This document shows positions 36,205-44,638 of a DNA stretch of 64,000 nt, in pieces. Each line of letters starts with the position of its first letter. The stretch's first letter is position 1. The stretch is from positions 8,346,001 to 8,410,000 of the forward strand of contig NZ_FPJG01000006.1 in the NCBI RefSeq assembly GCF_900119165.1, read 5' to 3'. The DNA is from Amycolatopsis australiensis. GTDB taxonomy: Bacteria > Actinomycetota > Actinomycetes > Mycobacteriales > Pseudonocardiaceae. A program made the translations under genes and the position numbers. A model generated the notes under the pieces. That model was not told where the DNA came from, searched no databases, and saw only the letters and a list, made by a program, of their open reading frames with translations.

Positions 36205-36231
36205 GTATTACCAGACGGGCCCGAGATCCAA
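36205..36231 (-). promoter_or_regulatory. Conserved hup promoter element (copy 2)
   Basis: On the minus strand TTGGAT (36226-36231), 15 bp, TAATAC (36205-36210). Spacing is identical to the other two hup genes, although the spacer sequence differs. Confidence 0.5.
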
Positions 36232-36456
36232 ACCGGAGTGACCTGAACTCTGTTGTGTCGCCAAGGAAGTCGGCTCTGGGCCAGTTAGGACACACCGATG
36301 TCGATCAGTTGTTCGATCGCGCGGCGCCGGAAACCGGGCAGGCGCAACGGGTGTGCGAGCCCGAGGGCCTCAGACGGTCTTCTTCGTCCCGCTGTCGATC
36401 CGGCTGGGCGACGACGTGGCAGCACATGTCCACCGTGACCTCCCTGTCGACCGTCC

Positions 36457-36560
36457 CGCTGTGATCAGCGCAGCCGGCGGCCGCGGCCTGCGGGTGAACA
36501 CGATCTCGCCCGGCGCGGTCCGGACGGCTCTGTGGACGTCGCCCGGCGGGCGGCCAGCAC
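36457..36560 (+). pseudogene. Remnant of a short-chain dehydrogenase gene
   Basis: GRGLRVNTISPGAVRTALWT is a typical C-terminal SDR segment (RVNxxSPGxxxT), but neither the Rossmann loop nor the YxxxK active site is found upstream, and homology fades after about 30 residues, possibly with a frame change near 36550. The 530-bp region between hup copy 2 and the monooxygenase gene holds nothing else I recognise. Confidence 0.4.
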
Positions 36561-36687
36561 GCTCGAAGAGTTCAAGGACCAGCCGCCGGCCGCTCGGCCG
36601 GCGGGAACCCGCCGGCCGGCGTATCGCGCCGACCGGCAGGATTTCCTTGCTTCGCTTGGCCTGCTGGGCTTGCGCCCGGAAGCTCCG

Positions 36688-37008
36688 TCAAGCGGCGGGC
36701 TCGATCGTCAGTTCGTCCGGCTCACCGGCGTGGTGAACGTAGACCCGGACCGGCTCGGCGAGCCATCCCGGCAGCCCGGCCAGAAACTCCTTCGTCTCCG
36801 GTGCGCCCATGTGCGCCTGCCGGGCTTCGGCGTCGCGATAGCGTTCGGTGAACACGTACACCTCCGGCTCGCCGAGCGACTGGCCGACGGAATAGCCGAC
36901 CACACCCGGCTCCGCCACCGCGGCGGCCCTCAGCCGGCGGACGGCCTGCTCGAAGTCGGCGCGTGATCCGGGCCGGATCTTCATCGCGGCCACGAGCACC
37001 TCGGTCAT
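36688..37008 (-). CDS. Antibiotic biosynthesis monooxygenase (ABM) domain protein
   Basis: A 106-residue ferredoxin-like dimeric monooxygenase-type protein. Family features: EVLVAAMKIRPGSRADFEQA, VGYSVGQSLGEPEVYVFTER and KEFLAGLPGWLAEPVRV. Its ATG overlaps the stop of the upstream nitroreductase (ATGA), so both are made together. It may act as a cofactor-free quinol monooxygenase beside a flavin nitroreductase. Control by the divergent HxlR regulator is likely. Confidence 0.82.
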   Translation of the reverse strand: MTEVLVAAMKIRPGSRADFEQAVRRLRAAAVAEPGVVGYSVGQSLGEPEVYVFTERYRDAEARQAHMGAPETKEFLAGLPGWLAEPVRVYVHHAGEPDELTIEPAA

Positions 37009-37661
37009 GCGGCTTCCTCCCTGCTCGGGTACTGCTCGAAGAAGACGTTGCGCGCCACGGGACGGCGGCCGGGGTGCGGGACCGGGCCGGCCGGGTAGCC
37101 GATCGTCACCAGCACCGCGATCGCCAGGTCGTCGCGGTCGCCGAGGCCGATCACCTTCTTGACCTTGGCCGGGTCCCAGCCGTTCATCGGCGCGCTCGCC
37201 AGGCCCATGCTCGCCGCGGCGAGCATGACGTACGTGGCCGAGATCATCGCGTTCTTGACCGCGTTCTCCCGCAGCAGGCCCCGCTCGGCCAGATCGTGGA
37301 ACTCGGCCCGGGAATCGAACATCGCCGCGAACTCCGCGTTCCAGGCACCGGCGTCCGCCGCCCGCTCCGCGACGTCGGCGTGGTCCTCCCGCCACGCTTC
37401 GGGCTCGGCGACGAAGACCAGGCACACCGGAGCCTCCGCCGGCTGCGGCTGGCCACCGGCCGCCCACGACAGGCCCTCCCGGCCCGTTTCGCCGGTGACG
37501 ACGACGATCGAGCGATCCTGCATGTTCCAGGCACTCGGCGCCTCGACGGCCAGCTCGAGCAGCTCCTCCAGCAGCGCCGCCGGCACGGGATCCGGACGGT
37601 AGTGGCGGACCGTGCGCCGGGCACGAATCGCGTCGGGCACCGAAAGACGTTGTGAACTCAT
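37005..37661 (-). CDS. Nitroreductase family FMN oxidoreductase
   Basis: A 218-residue FMN-dependent NAD(P)H nitro/quinone reductase. It begins with RLSVPDAIRARRTVRHYRPD, the classic nitroreductase start (RRSxRxY), has APSAWNMQDRSIVVV (phosphate/FMN contact region), SATYVMLAAASMGLASAPMN and IGYPAGPVPHPGRRP near the end. The ATG at 37661 is preferred over a GTG at 37670. It is divergent from the HxlR regulator, with an operator-like palindrome between them, and is the first gene of a two-gene operon. Confidence 0.88.
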   Translation of the reverse strand: MSSQRLSVPDAIRARRTVRHYRPDPVPAALLEELLELAVEAPSAWNMQDRSIVVVTGETGREGLSWAAGGQPQPAEAPVCLVFVAEPEAWREDHADVAERAADAGAWNAEFAAMFDSRAEFHDLAERGLLRENAVKNAMISATYVMLAAASMGLASAPMNGWDPAKVKKVIGLGDRDDLAIAVLVTIGYPAGPVPHPGRRPVARNVFFEQYPSREEAA

Positions 37662-37697
37662 GGATCTCACTATCGGAGAGTGACGCTCGAACGGGAA

Positions 37698-37720
37698 GTA
37701 GGCACTTTTTGGTGCGCTAC
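37698..37720. promoter_or_regulatory. Probable HxlR operator
   Basis: GTAGGCAC (37698-37705) and GTGCGCTAC (37712-37720) form an imperfect inverted repeat around TTTTTG, the GTA...TAC layout common to HxlR-family operators. It lies between the divergent nitroreductase and HxlR genes. Confidence 0.5.
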
Positions 37721-37729
37721 ACTCCCAGC

Positions 37730-38101
37730 GTGACCCATTACGTCGAGTCGAGCGGCCTGCCCGCGGACGTCTACTCGGCCAAGTGCCCGACCCGCGAGGT
37801 CCTGGACCACATCGCGGGCAAGTGGACGGTGCTGATCGTCGACGCGCTGGCCGAGCGGACGCTCCGCTACACGGAACTGCGGCGCCGGATAGAAGGCATT
37901 TCGCAGAAGATGCTGACGCAGACGCTGCGGCAGCTGGAAGCGGACGGGTTCGTCACCCGCACCGCCTATCCGACGGTGCCACCGCAGGTGGAGTACACGC
38001 TCACCCCGCTCGGCCACAGCCTGCGGAGCCCGATCGCGGCTTTGCGGGAGTGGGTGGAAGCCCACATCAACGACATCGAACGCGCCCGTCAAAGCCGCTG
38101 A
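37730..38101 (+). CDS. HxlR-family transcriptional regulator
   Basis: A 123-residue winged-helix regulator. It contains a Cys near the start of the fold (SAKCPTREVLDHIAGKWTVL, the redox-sensing position in YodB/HxlR proteins), then LRYTELRRRIEGISQKMLTQ with TLRQLEADGFVTR, and PQVEYTLTPLGHSL (wing). GTG 37730 is chosen because an upstream in-frame GTG at 37712 lies inside the operator-like sequence. It probably controls the divergent nitroreductase/monooxygenase pair in response to quinones or aldehydes. Confidence 0.87.
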   Translation: MTHYVESSGLPADVYSAKCPTREVLDHIAGKWTVLIVDALAERTLRYTELRRRIEGISQKMLTQTLRQLEADGFVTRTAYPTVPPQVEYTLTPLGHSLRSPIAALREWVEAHINDIERARQSR

Positions 38102-38604
38102 CGGGTCATCGTGGGCGCTTGAGTCAGAAAGCACACGACAACGCAAAGGCCCGCTTTTGAACAAAAGGAACCCGCGGAATCGTCAAAAGGTGTTGCCGGA
38201 AAGTTCCGGAAGAGGCAAGGAGCCGATTGCGGGCGGCCCGTCGTGCGCTCAGACGGTGCGCCTCGCGGCAAGACCGGCAGAGGGGAAGCGCGCGGTGCCG
38301 CCTCGAAGCGGCACCACAACGGCTCGCGAACGTGCCCCGAGAGGCAAGCTACCTCACCGAAGGCCACGGCACGCCCTTCCCCGACCGCGTGCACGCTCGG
38401 CCGCCTCCGGCGGCGGCACCCAGTCGAAGGGGGCCCGGCGCCCAGTCGAAGCGTCAGCGGGCTCCATGCCCGCGAAGGAGTACCGGACGACCCGGTGCGC
38501 CGCCAGAGGACCCTCAAGCGGTCGCGAGGGGTACCTCGTCGGCCGCCCTCGACCGGCCCGGAGCGCTCCCCTGCGGAGCGGCGCGAAGGCACCGCTCCCC
38601 AACC
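38102..38604. other. Intergenic region before the tRNA genes
   Basis: About 500 bp without a credible gene. A hairpin CCGGAA/TTCCGG, flanked by TTGCC/GGCAA (38193-38218), is the only structure seen; several long reading frames here are low complexity. Confidence 0.5.
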
Positions 38605-38636
38605 AAAAAAGCCCGGCTGACCTGGGTCAGCCGAGC
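38605..38636 (-). terminator. U-tailed terminator of the tRNA-Gln/Glu transcript
   Basis: On the minus strand GCTCGGCTGACC pairs with GGTCAGCCGGGC (11 of 12 positions) around a 2-nt loop, followed by six T. Confidence 0.85.
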
Positions 38637-38653
38637 TTGGATGGTACCTGCTG

Positions 38654-38726
38654 TACCCCCGATGGGATTCGAACCCACGCTACCGGCGTGAGAGGCCGGC
38701 GTCCTAGGCCGCTAGACGACGGGGGC
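38654..38726 (-). tRNA. tRNA-Glu (anticodon CTC)
   Basis: A 73-nt cloverleaf beginning GCCCCCGTCGTCTAGCGGCC, with anticodon loop CTCTCAC (CTC), T-arm GGGTTCGAATCCC and 3' end CGGGGGTA. CCA is not encoded. It pairs with the gltX gene nearby and follows tRNA-Gln on the same strand. Confidence 0.96.
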
Positions 38727-38828
38727 TTAGGATCTTTCCCTGGTCTCCCAGGGGCTTTTCTGTTTTTCTTGCTGGAGAGAACTTACCAGAGGCGATTTCT
38801 CGCTCCGCAGGGGGGTCACTCTCCGCAG

Positions 38829-38900
38829 CTGGGGTACCAGGACTCGAACCTAGACTAACTGGACCAGAACCAGTCGTGCTGCCAATTACACCATACCCCA
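38829..38900 (-). tRNA. tRNA-Gln (anticodon CTG)
   Basis: A 72-nt cloverleaf beginning TGGGGTATGGTGTAATTGGC, anticodon loop TTCTGGT (CTG), T-arm AGGTTCGAGTCCT, acceptor end TACCCCA with discriminator G. Actinobacteria make Gln-tRNA by mischarging with Glu and amidation, so it is probably also a substrate of the nearby GltX. Confidence 0.96.
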
Positions 38901-38959
38901 GTGAGGTACGCACCGACCTGACCAGGTCCGGCCGGTTCAGCACCGCACGAGGAGAAATA

Positions 38960-39787
38960 CTAGAGCACGCCGTTCCGGACGCTGAACGCGGGGGTCTCCC
39001 TTGCGCGCTGGGCCGGGACGCCGATCGTCGCGTACTCCGAAACCAGCAGCTCAGGCAGCTCCGTCAGGCCGGCCACCCGGTGCACGCCGTCCGGCGTGCG
39101 CTCGCCGATGCCGTCGCGGTCCAGCCAGACCGCGCCCAGGCCCGCGTCGCGGGCGCCGATCGCGTCGGTGTCCAGTTTGTCCCCGACGTGGACGGCCTGG
39201 GCCGGGGCGCAGCCCAGGCCCAGGCAGACCGTGTGGAACATCACCGGATCGGGTTTCGCCACGCCCAGCTCGCCCGCGATGGCGACGTGGTCGAAGAACG
39301 GCGCCAGCCCGAGGTCGGCGATCTTCTTCCGCTGGTGGGCGCCCGAGGCGTTCGTCACGGCCGCCAGCATCAGGCCGGCGGCGCGCAGCCATTCCAGGCA
39401 GTCCAGGACGTCGTCGAACAGTTGCCAGGAGTGGTCGAGCAGCTCTCTTCGGCGACGCTCGAACGAGCTCACCTGCTCGGCGTCGGCCAGGATGCCGATC
39501 TCGGCGAGGAAACAGCCCGTGCGCCGCTGGTGCATCGTCGCGTAGTCCAGCTCGCCGGCGACGACGAGCGCGACGTGCTCTTCGGTGATCAGGTCCCACA
39601 GCGGCCACAGGTCGCCCCGGCCGGTGAGGATGTGGAGGCTGCGGCGGATGGCGGCGGTGCAGTCGATCAGCGTGTCGTCGATGTCCAGGCACACCAGCCG
39701 GAGCTCGGGCGGCGCCCAGGGCTCGGACGCCGCCGTTGCGGGCGAGGCGGTTCGCGACGGGGTCCGGGGTGCCAGGGCGAAATCCAC
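38960..39787 (-). CDS. HAD-family hydrolase
   Basis: A 275-residue haloacid-dehalogenase-like phosphatase. Motif I is LVCLDIDDTLIDC (DxDxT nucleophile), motif II AAVTNASGAH, motif III and IV are in FDHVAIAGELGVAKPDPVMF and VHVGDKLDTDAIGARDAGL. The first 25 residues are Pro/Ala-rich and not part of the fold. It lies between gltX and the tRNA genes on the same strand; its substrate is unknown. Confidence 0.88.
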   Translation of the reverse strand: MDFALAPRTPSRTASPATAASEPWAPPELRLVCLDIDDTLIDCTAAIRRSLHILTGRGDLWPLWDLITEEHVALVVAGELDYATMHQRRTGCFLAEIGILADAEQVSSFERRRRELLDHSWQLFDDVLDCLEWLRAAGLMLAAVTNASGAHQRKKIADLGLAPFFDHVAIAGELGVAKPDPVMFHTVCLGLGCAPAQAVHVGDKLDTDAIGARDAGLGAVWLDRDGIGERTPDGVHRVAGLTELPELLVSEYATIGVPAQRARETPAFSVRNGVL

Positions 39788-39899
39788 CCAGTGAGGCTAG
39801 GGCAACCGCCGCGTTCGCGACGCTGCCAAAGAGGTGATTGCCGCTGCCCTGTTCCGGCGCACCGGTTCTACTCCCAGTTGGCGGACCGTCTTCTCCCGG

Positions 39900-41378
39900 T
39901 TACCCGGCCAGTGCGCGGCGCAGCCGTCCCAACGAGACATCGCGGCCGAGCAGTTCCATCGACTCGTACAGCGGCGGCGACACGGTCCGGCCGGTGACGG
40001 CGACGCGAACCGGCGCGAAAGCCTTGCGGGGCTTGAGACCCAGACCGTCCACAAGGGCGTCTTTGAGCGCCTGCTCGATGGCCGCGGTCTCCCAGGACGG
40101 CAGCTTTTCGAGCGCCTCGACCGCCGCGGTGAGCACCGGCTGCGCCGCCTCGCCGAGGTTCTTGGCCGCGGCGTCCTCTTCCGGCGCGAAAGCGTCCTCG
40201 TCGGTGAACAGGAAACGCACCATCGGGGCCGCGTCCGAAAGCACCGTGACGCGCTCCTGCACCAGCGGCGCGATCGCGCTCAGCCGCGCCAGCTGCTCCT
40301 CGCTCGGTGATTCCGGAAGGACACCCGCCGTGACGAGGTACGGCGTGACGCGTTTCACGAACTCCGCCGCCGGCAACGCCCGCACGTGGGTGCCGTTGAT
40401 CGCTTCCGCCTTCTTGAGGTCGAAGCGCGCCGGGTTGGCGCTGACCTTGGTGACGTCGAAGGCGGCGACCATCTCCTCGACGCTGAACACGTCGCGGTCG
40501 TCGGCGATCCCCCAGCCGAGCAGCGCGAGGTAGTTCAGCAGGCCCTCACGGATGAAGCCGCGGTCGCGGTAGTTGAACAGGTTCGACGAAGGGTCGCGTT
40601 TGGACAGTTTCTTGTTGCCCTCGCCCATCACGTACGGCAGGTGGCCGAAGCGCGGGGTGGACTCCGCCACGCCGATCCGCTCCAGCGCGGCGTAGAGCGC
40701 GAGCTGGCGGGGCGTCGACGGCAGCAGGTCCTCGCCGCGCAGGACGTGCGTGATCTTCATCAACGCGTCGTCGACCGGGTTGGTCAGCGTGTACAGCGGT
40801 TCGCCGTTGGCCCGCACCAGCACCGGGTCCGGGATCGTGCCCGCCGGGAAGCTGATGTCGCCGCGCACCAGGTCGGTCCAGCCGAGGTCGGTGTCGGGCA
40901 TGCGCAGCCGCAGCACCGGCGCGCGGCCTTCCGCCCGGTAGGCGGCGCGCTGGGCGTCGGTGAGGTCGCGGTCGAAGTTGTCGTAGCCGAGCTTCGGGTC
41001 CAGGCCGGCCGCCTTGCGCCGCGCCTCGACCTCCTCGTTGGTCGAGTACGCCTCGTACAGCTCGCCCGCCTCGAGCAGCTTCGCGGCGACGTCGGCGTAG
41101 ATCTCGCGCCGCTCGCTCTGCCGGTACGGCCCGTACGGGCCGCCGACCTCGGGGCCCTCGTCCCAGTCGATGCCCAGCCAGCGCAGGCCGTCGAGCAGCT
41201 GCTCGTAGGACTCCTGCGAGTCGCGGGCGGCGTCGGTGTCTTCGATCCGGAAGACCAGCTGCCCCTGGTTGTGCCGGGCGAAGGCCCAGTTGAACAGCGC
41301 CGTGCGGATCAGCCCGACGTGCGGGGTGCCGGTCGGCGAAGGACAGAAGCGCGCGCGAACCACCGATGTCTCACTCAT
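39900..41378 (-). CDS. gltX: Glutamyl-tRNA synthetase
   Basis: Charges tRNA-Glu, and probably tRNA-Gln, with glutamate. The 492-residue class I enzyme has [20 protein letters not shown] (HIGH-type motif HVGL), [18 protein letters not shown], and [17 protein letters not shown] (KMSKS-type motif KLSKR). Length and motifs are standard. It lies upstream of tRNA-Gln and tRNA-Glu, a linkage kept in mycobacteria. Confidence 0.97.
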   Translation of the reverse strand: MSETSVVRARFCPSPTGTPHVGLIRTALFNWAFARHNQGQLVFRIEDTDAARDSQESYEQLLDGLRWLGIDWDEGPEVGGPYGPYRQSERREIYADVAAKLLEAGELYEAYSTNEEVEARRKAAGLDPKLGYDNFDRDLTDAQRAAYRAEGRAPVLRLRMPDTDLGWTDLVRGDISFPAGTIPDPVLVRANGEPLYTLTNPVDDALMKITHVLRGEDLLPSTPRQLALYAALERIGVAESTPRFGHLPYVMGEGNKKLSKRDPSSNLFNYRDRGFIREGLLNYLALLGWGIADDRDVFSVEEMVAAFDVTKVSANPARFDLKKAEAINGTHVRALPAAEFVKRVTPYLVTAGVLPESPSEEQLARLSAIAPLVQERVTVLSDAAPMVRFLFTDEDAFAPEEDAAAKNLGEAAQPVLTAAVEALEKLPSWETAAIEQALKDALVDGLGLKPRKAFAPVRVAVTGRTVSPPLYESMELLGRDVSLGRLRRALAG

Positions 41379-41444
41379 AGCCCGATCAGCGTATCCGCCG
41401 CCACATCGCTTGACGTCACGGACCGGCCGGGTGCATTCTCACTT

Positions 41445-41464
41445 TATTCAACAAGCGATGAATA
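41445..41464. promoter_or_regulatory. Operator-like inverted repeat before the FAD monooxygenase
   Basis: TATTCA (41445-41450) and TGAATA (41459-41464) are perfect inverted copies 8 bp apart, ending 9 bp before the ATG. Such a site next to the start suggests repression; no regulator gene is adjacent. Confidence 0.4.
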
Positions 41465-41473
41465 GGTGGGGAG

Positions 41474-42721
41474 ATGGTCGAGATGACCGAGCGCACGGGC
41501 TGCGTCGTCATCGGTGGCGGGCCGGCCGGCATGGTCGCGGGGCTCCTGCTGGCCCGGGCCGGCGTCGAGGTGACGGTGCTGGAGAAGCACGCCGACTTCC
41601 TGCGCGACTTCCGCGGCGACACCGTGCACCCGTCGACGCTCACACTGCTCGACGAGCTGGGCCTCGGCGAGAAGTTCCACGCGCTGCCGCACAGCGAGCT
41701 GCGCTCGGCGGGGTTCCCGACCGAGGACGGCGAGATGATGAAGCTGGCCGACTTCTCGTGGCTGAAGGTGCCGCACCCCTACATCGCGATGGTGCCGCAG
41801 TGGGACTTCCTCGACCTGCTCGCCGAGAGCGCCCGCAAGGAGCCGACGTTCGTGCTGCGGATGGAGACGGAGGTGACCGGGCTGGTCCGCGAGCACGGCC
41901 GGGTCGACGGCGTCACCTACCGCACGGCCGGCGGCGAAACCGGCGAACTGCGCGCCGACCTGGTGATCGCCGCCGACGGCCGGTGGTCGCAGGCCCGCCG
42001 CGAGGCCGGCCTGGTGCCGCGGGAGTACGACTGCCCGTTCGACGTCTGGTGGTTCCGGCTCTCGCGCCGCGAGGACGAGGAAGGCGGCATGCTGCTGCCG
42101 AAGATGCGGGACCGCCGCTTCGCTGTCCCGCTGCCCCGGCCGGGCTACTACCAGATCGCCTACCTCGCGCCGAAAGGCGCCGATCTGCGCCGCGAGGGCA
42201 TCGAGGCGTTCCGGGAGAACGTCGCGCAGATCTGCCCGGAGTTCCGGGACCGCGTCGGCGAGCTGCGGTCGATGGACGACGTGAAGTTCCTCGACGTGCG
42301 GCTCAACCTGCTGCGCAAATGGCACGTCGACGGGCTGCTGTGCGTCGGCGACGCGGCGCACGCGATGTCCCCGATCGGGGGTGTCGGCATCAACCTCGCG
42401 GTGCAGGACGCGGTCGCGGCGGCGACGCTGCTGGCCGAGCCGCTGCGGCGCGGCCGTCCGCCGGCGGCCGCACTGGCGAAGGTCCGGGCACGGCGGCTGG
42501 CGGCGACGCTGCTGGTGCAGGGCCTGCAGCGGCTGCTGCACCGCGGTGTCGTCCGCGCGGTCATGGCGGGCAGGCGCAACGGCCCGCCGGCGCCGATGAT
42601 CAAGCTGTTCGCGCGCTTCCCGCGGCTATCGGCCGTCCCCGCCCGGCTGCTCGGCCTCGGGCTGCGGCCGGAGCACGCCCCGGCGTTCGCCCGGCGGCCG
42701 ATGGAGCCGGCCGGGCGCTAG
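41474..42721 (+). CDS. FAD-dependent aromatic hydroxylase-type monooxygenase
   Basis: A 415-residue group A flavoprotein monooxygenase. It has GCVVIGGGPAGMVAGLLLAR (FAD Rossmann GxGxxG), DLVIAADGRWSQARREAGL (DG motif, FAD/NADPH) and LLCVGDAAHAMSPIGGVGIN (GD motif contacting FAD ribityl). The C-terminal about 50 residues are shorter than in PHBH-like enzymes with a thioredoxin-like end. The substrate is unknown. Confidence 0.88.
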   Translation: MVEMTERTGCVVIGGGPAGMVAGLLLARAGVEVTVLEKHADFLRDFRGDTVHPSTLTLLDELGLGEKFHALPHSELRSAGFPTEDGEMMKLADFSWLKVPHPYIAMVPQWDFLDLLAESARKEPTFVLRMETEVTGLVREHGRVDGVTYRTAGGETGELRADLVIAADGRWSQARREAGLVPREYDCPFDVWWFRLSRREDEEGGMLLPKMRDRRFAVPLPRPGYYQIAYLAPKGADLRREGIEAFRENVAQICPEFRDRVGELRSMDDVKFLDVRLNLLRKWHVDGLLCVGDAAHAMSPIGGVGINLAVQDAVAAATLLAEPLRRGRPPAAALAKVRARRLAATLLVQGLQRLLHRGVVRAVMAGRRNGPPAPMIKLFARFPRLSAVPARLLGLGLRPEHAPAFARRPMEPAGR

Positions 42722-42727
42722 CCGCCG

Positions 42728-43192
42728 TCACCGGGACTCGACCCGCTCGCGCAAGCGCTCCAGCAGTCCCCGACCCAACGGCCGCCCCACGCGACGCAGC
42801 ACCGGGGCGGCCGTCCGGGTGCCCGGCCCGCGCAGCGCGCCGAGGAACGCGAACCGCGTCCCGCCGCCGCCGGGAACCGCCGCCATCCCGCCGGTCACCC
42901 TGCTGCCCTGCATGACGCACCAGCCAGGGCGCAGCACGACGTCGAAGGTGTCCCGCAGCCCGAAGCGGCCCGTGAGGTCGGCGACGACGTGCTCCCCCGC
43001 GCGCCGGGAGACCCGCACCGACCGCACGTTCCGCAGCAGCCGCGGCCACTCCCCCTCCAGGTCCGCGGCCACCGCCCAGACGTCGTCGAACGGCGCGTCC
43101 ACCACCGTCTCGGCGAAGAACGCGCCCGGCAGCGCCGCCGCCAGCACCGCCAGGCGGCGGACGTCGTCCAGCTCGGCGACCGGCCAGCTCAT
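42728..43192 (-). CDS. SRPBCC (START-like) family protein
   Basis: A 154-residue lipid/ligand-binding-fold protein. The helix-grip pattern is seen in ETVVDAPFDDVWAVAADLEG, WPRLLRNVRSVRVSRRAGEH and RDTFDVVLRPGWCVMQGSR. Its ATG overlaps the stop of the ECF sigma gene (ATGA), so it is co-translated with the sigma factor. The pairing could mean that it senses a hydrophobic signal or modulates the sigma factor; this is inference. Confidence 0.75.
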   Translation of the reverse strand: MSWPVAELDDVRRLAVLAAALPGAFFAETVVDAPFDDVWAVAADLEGEWPRLLRNVRSVRVSRRAGEHVVADLTGRFGLRDTFDVVLRPGWCVMQGSRVTGGMAAVPGGGGTRFAFLGALRGPGTRTAAPVLRRVGRPLGRGLLERLRERVESR

Positions 43193-43680
43193 CGGGCCCA
43201 CTCCTTCCGGAAACTCCGCCGCGCCCGGAACAGGCGCGACTTCACGGTGCCCGCCGGCACCGCGAGCAGCTCGGCCACGGCCTGCTCGTCCAGGCCTTCG
43301 ACGTCGCGCAGGACGAGGATCGCCCGGTGTTCCGGGGCCAGCCGGTCGAGCACGTCGCGGATGTCGACGCCCAGCTCGACGTCGACGGCGGCCGGGACGT
43401 CGGCCGCTTCGGCCGGCACCGCCCGCCGCGCCCGCCGGGCGACGCGCACCGCCTCGCGGACCGCGATCGCCCGTGCCCAGCCGAACACCGCGGCCGGCTC
43501 GGTCAGCGCGCCCAGGTTGCGGAAGATCGCGATCAGAGCCTCCTGGGTGGCGTCGGCACCGTCGTCGAGCGCGATCGGGCCGCACAGCCTGCCGATGTAC
43601 GGCGTGAGCAGCCCGAGCAGCTCCTGCATCGCGAGCGCGTCGCCGCGCTGGGCGGCGCGCACGAGCTCCGTCCGGTCCAT
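43189..43680 (-). CDS. ECF-type RNA polymerase sigma factor
   Basis: A compact 163-residue sigma factor. Region 2 is ELVRAAQRGDALAMQELLGL with GADATQEALIAIFRNLG and VFGWARAIAVREAVRVAR; region 4 is LDRLAPEHRAILVLRDVEGL and VPAGTVKSRLFRARRSF. No anti-sigma factor is adjacent; instead a START-like protein overlaps its stop. A GGGAAC -35-like element is found upstream on its own strand, so it may be autoregulated. Confidence 0.9.
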   Translation of the reverse strand: MDRTELVRAAQRGDALAMQELLGLLTPYIGRLCGPIALDDGADATQEALIAIFRNLGALTEPAAVFGWARAIAVREAVRVARRARRAVPAEAADVPAAVDVELGVDIRDVLDRLAPEHRAILVLRDVEGLDEQAVAELLAVPAGTVKSRLFRARRSFRKEWAR

Positions 43681-43725
43681 GCGCCTCCTCGTCCTCCGCC
43701 CGGGTAGAGGCCGGCGCCGGCGGAA

Positions 43726-43741
43726 AGGTTCCCGGGAACTT
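43726..43741. promoter_or_regulatory. Back-to-back ECF-type -35 elements
   Basis: AGGTTCCCGGGAACTT contains the perfect palindrome GTTCCCGGGAAC, giving GGGAAC on each strand. On the minus strand it faces the ECF sigma gene and on the plus strand the hydrolase gene. GGAAC is the usual ECF -35 core; no clear -10 could be assigned. Confidence 0.4.
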
Positions 43742-43792
43742 CGTCACCTTTTCCGCGGGAACCCCGGGCGCCCCGCGGCTCCTCTCCCCGGC

Positions 43793-44638
43793 GTGAACCC
43801 GAGAGACGATCCCTTTCCCGCCGTCGGCGGCGTGACCCACCGGTACGTGCAGGCCGGCGCCGTCCGGCTGCACGTCGCCGAGGCCGGGTCCGGTCCACCC
43901 GTGCTGCTGCTGCACAGCTTTCCCCAGCACTGGTACGCCTGGCGCCGGGTGATCCCCGGTCTCGCCGCCGGGTACCGCGTGCTCTGCCCGGACTTCCGCG
44001 GGGCCGGCTGGTCGGCGGCGCCACCGGACGGCTACGACACCGCCACCCGCGCGGACGACCTGCTCGCCCTGCTCGACGCGCTCGGCTTGGCCGAGGTTTC
44101 GCTCGTTTCGCACGGCTGGGGCGCGTGGACGGCGTTCGCGCTGTGCCTGCGTGCGCCCGGGCGCGTCCGCGCGCATCTCGCGCTCAACATGACCCATCCT
44201 TGGCCGGCGCGGCGGGCGCTGCGCCGCGCCGCGTGGCGCTTCTGGCACACGGCGCTGTGGGAACTTCCGCTGCTCGGGCCCGCCGTCCTGCGGCACTGGC
44301 CGGGGCTGACGCGGTTCTTGCTCCGCCGGTGGGGCGCGGACCGCGGCGCGGCCACGGAGTACGCGGAGCGCGCCCGCCGTCCGACGCTGGCCCGGGCCGG
44401 GCAGCAGCTGAACTGGCAGTTCGTGGTGCACGACCTGCCCAAGCTGCGCCGTCCGGGCGCGGACCGGCCCGGGATGCCGACCGAGATCCTGGCCGGTGGC
44501 CGGGACGTGCTCGTGCCGCCGGCGCTGCTGGGCGGCGTCCTGCCGGTGCGGGTGCTGGAGGACTGCGGGCACCTGATCCCGGAGCAGCGCCCGGACGCCG
44601 TCGTCGCCGCGGCCCGGGCGCTGTTCGGCCGCGGTTAG
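43793..44638 (+). CDS. Alpha/beta hydrolase (epoxide hydrolase/dehalogenase-like)
   Basis: A 281-residue alpha/beta hydrolase. It contains VLLLHSFPQHWYAWRRVIPG (oxyanion HxxP-like region), DFRGAGWSAAPPDGYDTATR, VSHGWGAWTAFAL where the nucleophile elbow reads SHGWGA (His-Gly-Trp-Gly, with the usual nucleophile position occupied by Gly), GMPTEILAGGRDVLVPP and CGHLIPEQRP (catalytic His). The missing Ser/Asp/Cys at the elbow makes activity uncertain. GTG 43793 is the likely start. It is divergent from the ECF sigma gene. Confidence 0.8.
   Translation: MNPRDDPFPAVGGVTHRYVQAGAVRLHVAEAGSGPPVLLLHSFPQHWYAWRRVIPGLAAGYRVLCPDFRGAGWSAAPPDGYDTATRADDLLALLDALGLAEVSLVSHGWGAWTAFALCLRAPGRVRAHLALNMTHPWPARRALRRAAWRFWHTALWELPLLGPAVLRHWPGLTRFLLRRWGADRGAATEYAERARRPTLARAGQQLNWQFVVHDLPKLRRPGADRPGMPTEILAGGRDVLVPPALLGGVLPVRVLEDCGHLIPEQRPDAVVAAARALFGRG

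Noticed and set aside
38157..38858. Plus-strand frames ending in PMGFEPTLPA-like sequence near the tRNA genes
   Set aside because: These read through the antisense of tRNA-Glu and tRNA-Gln, a familiar false gene.
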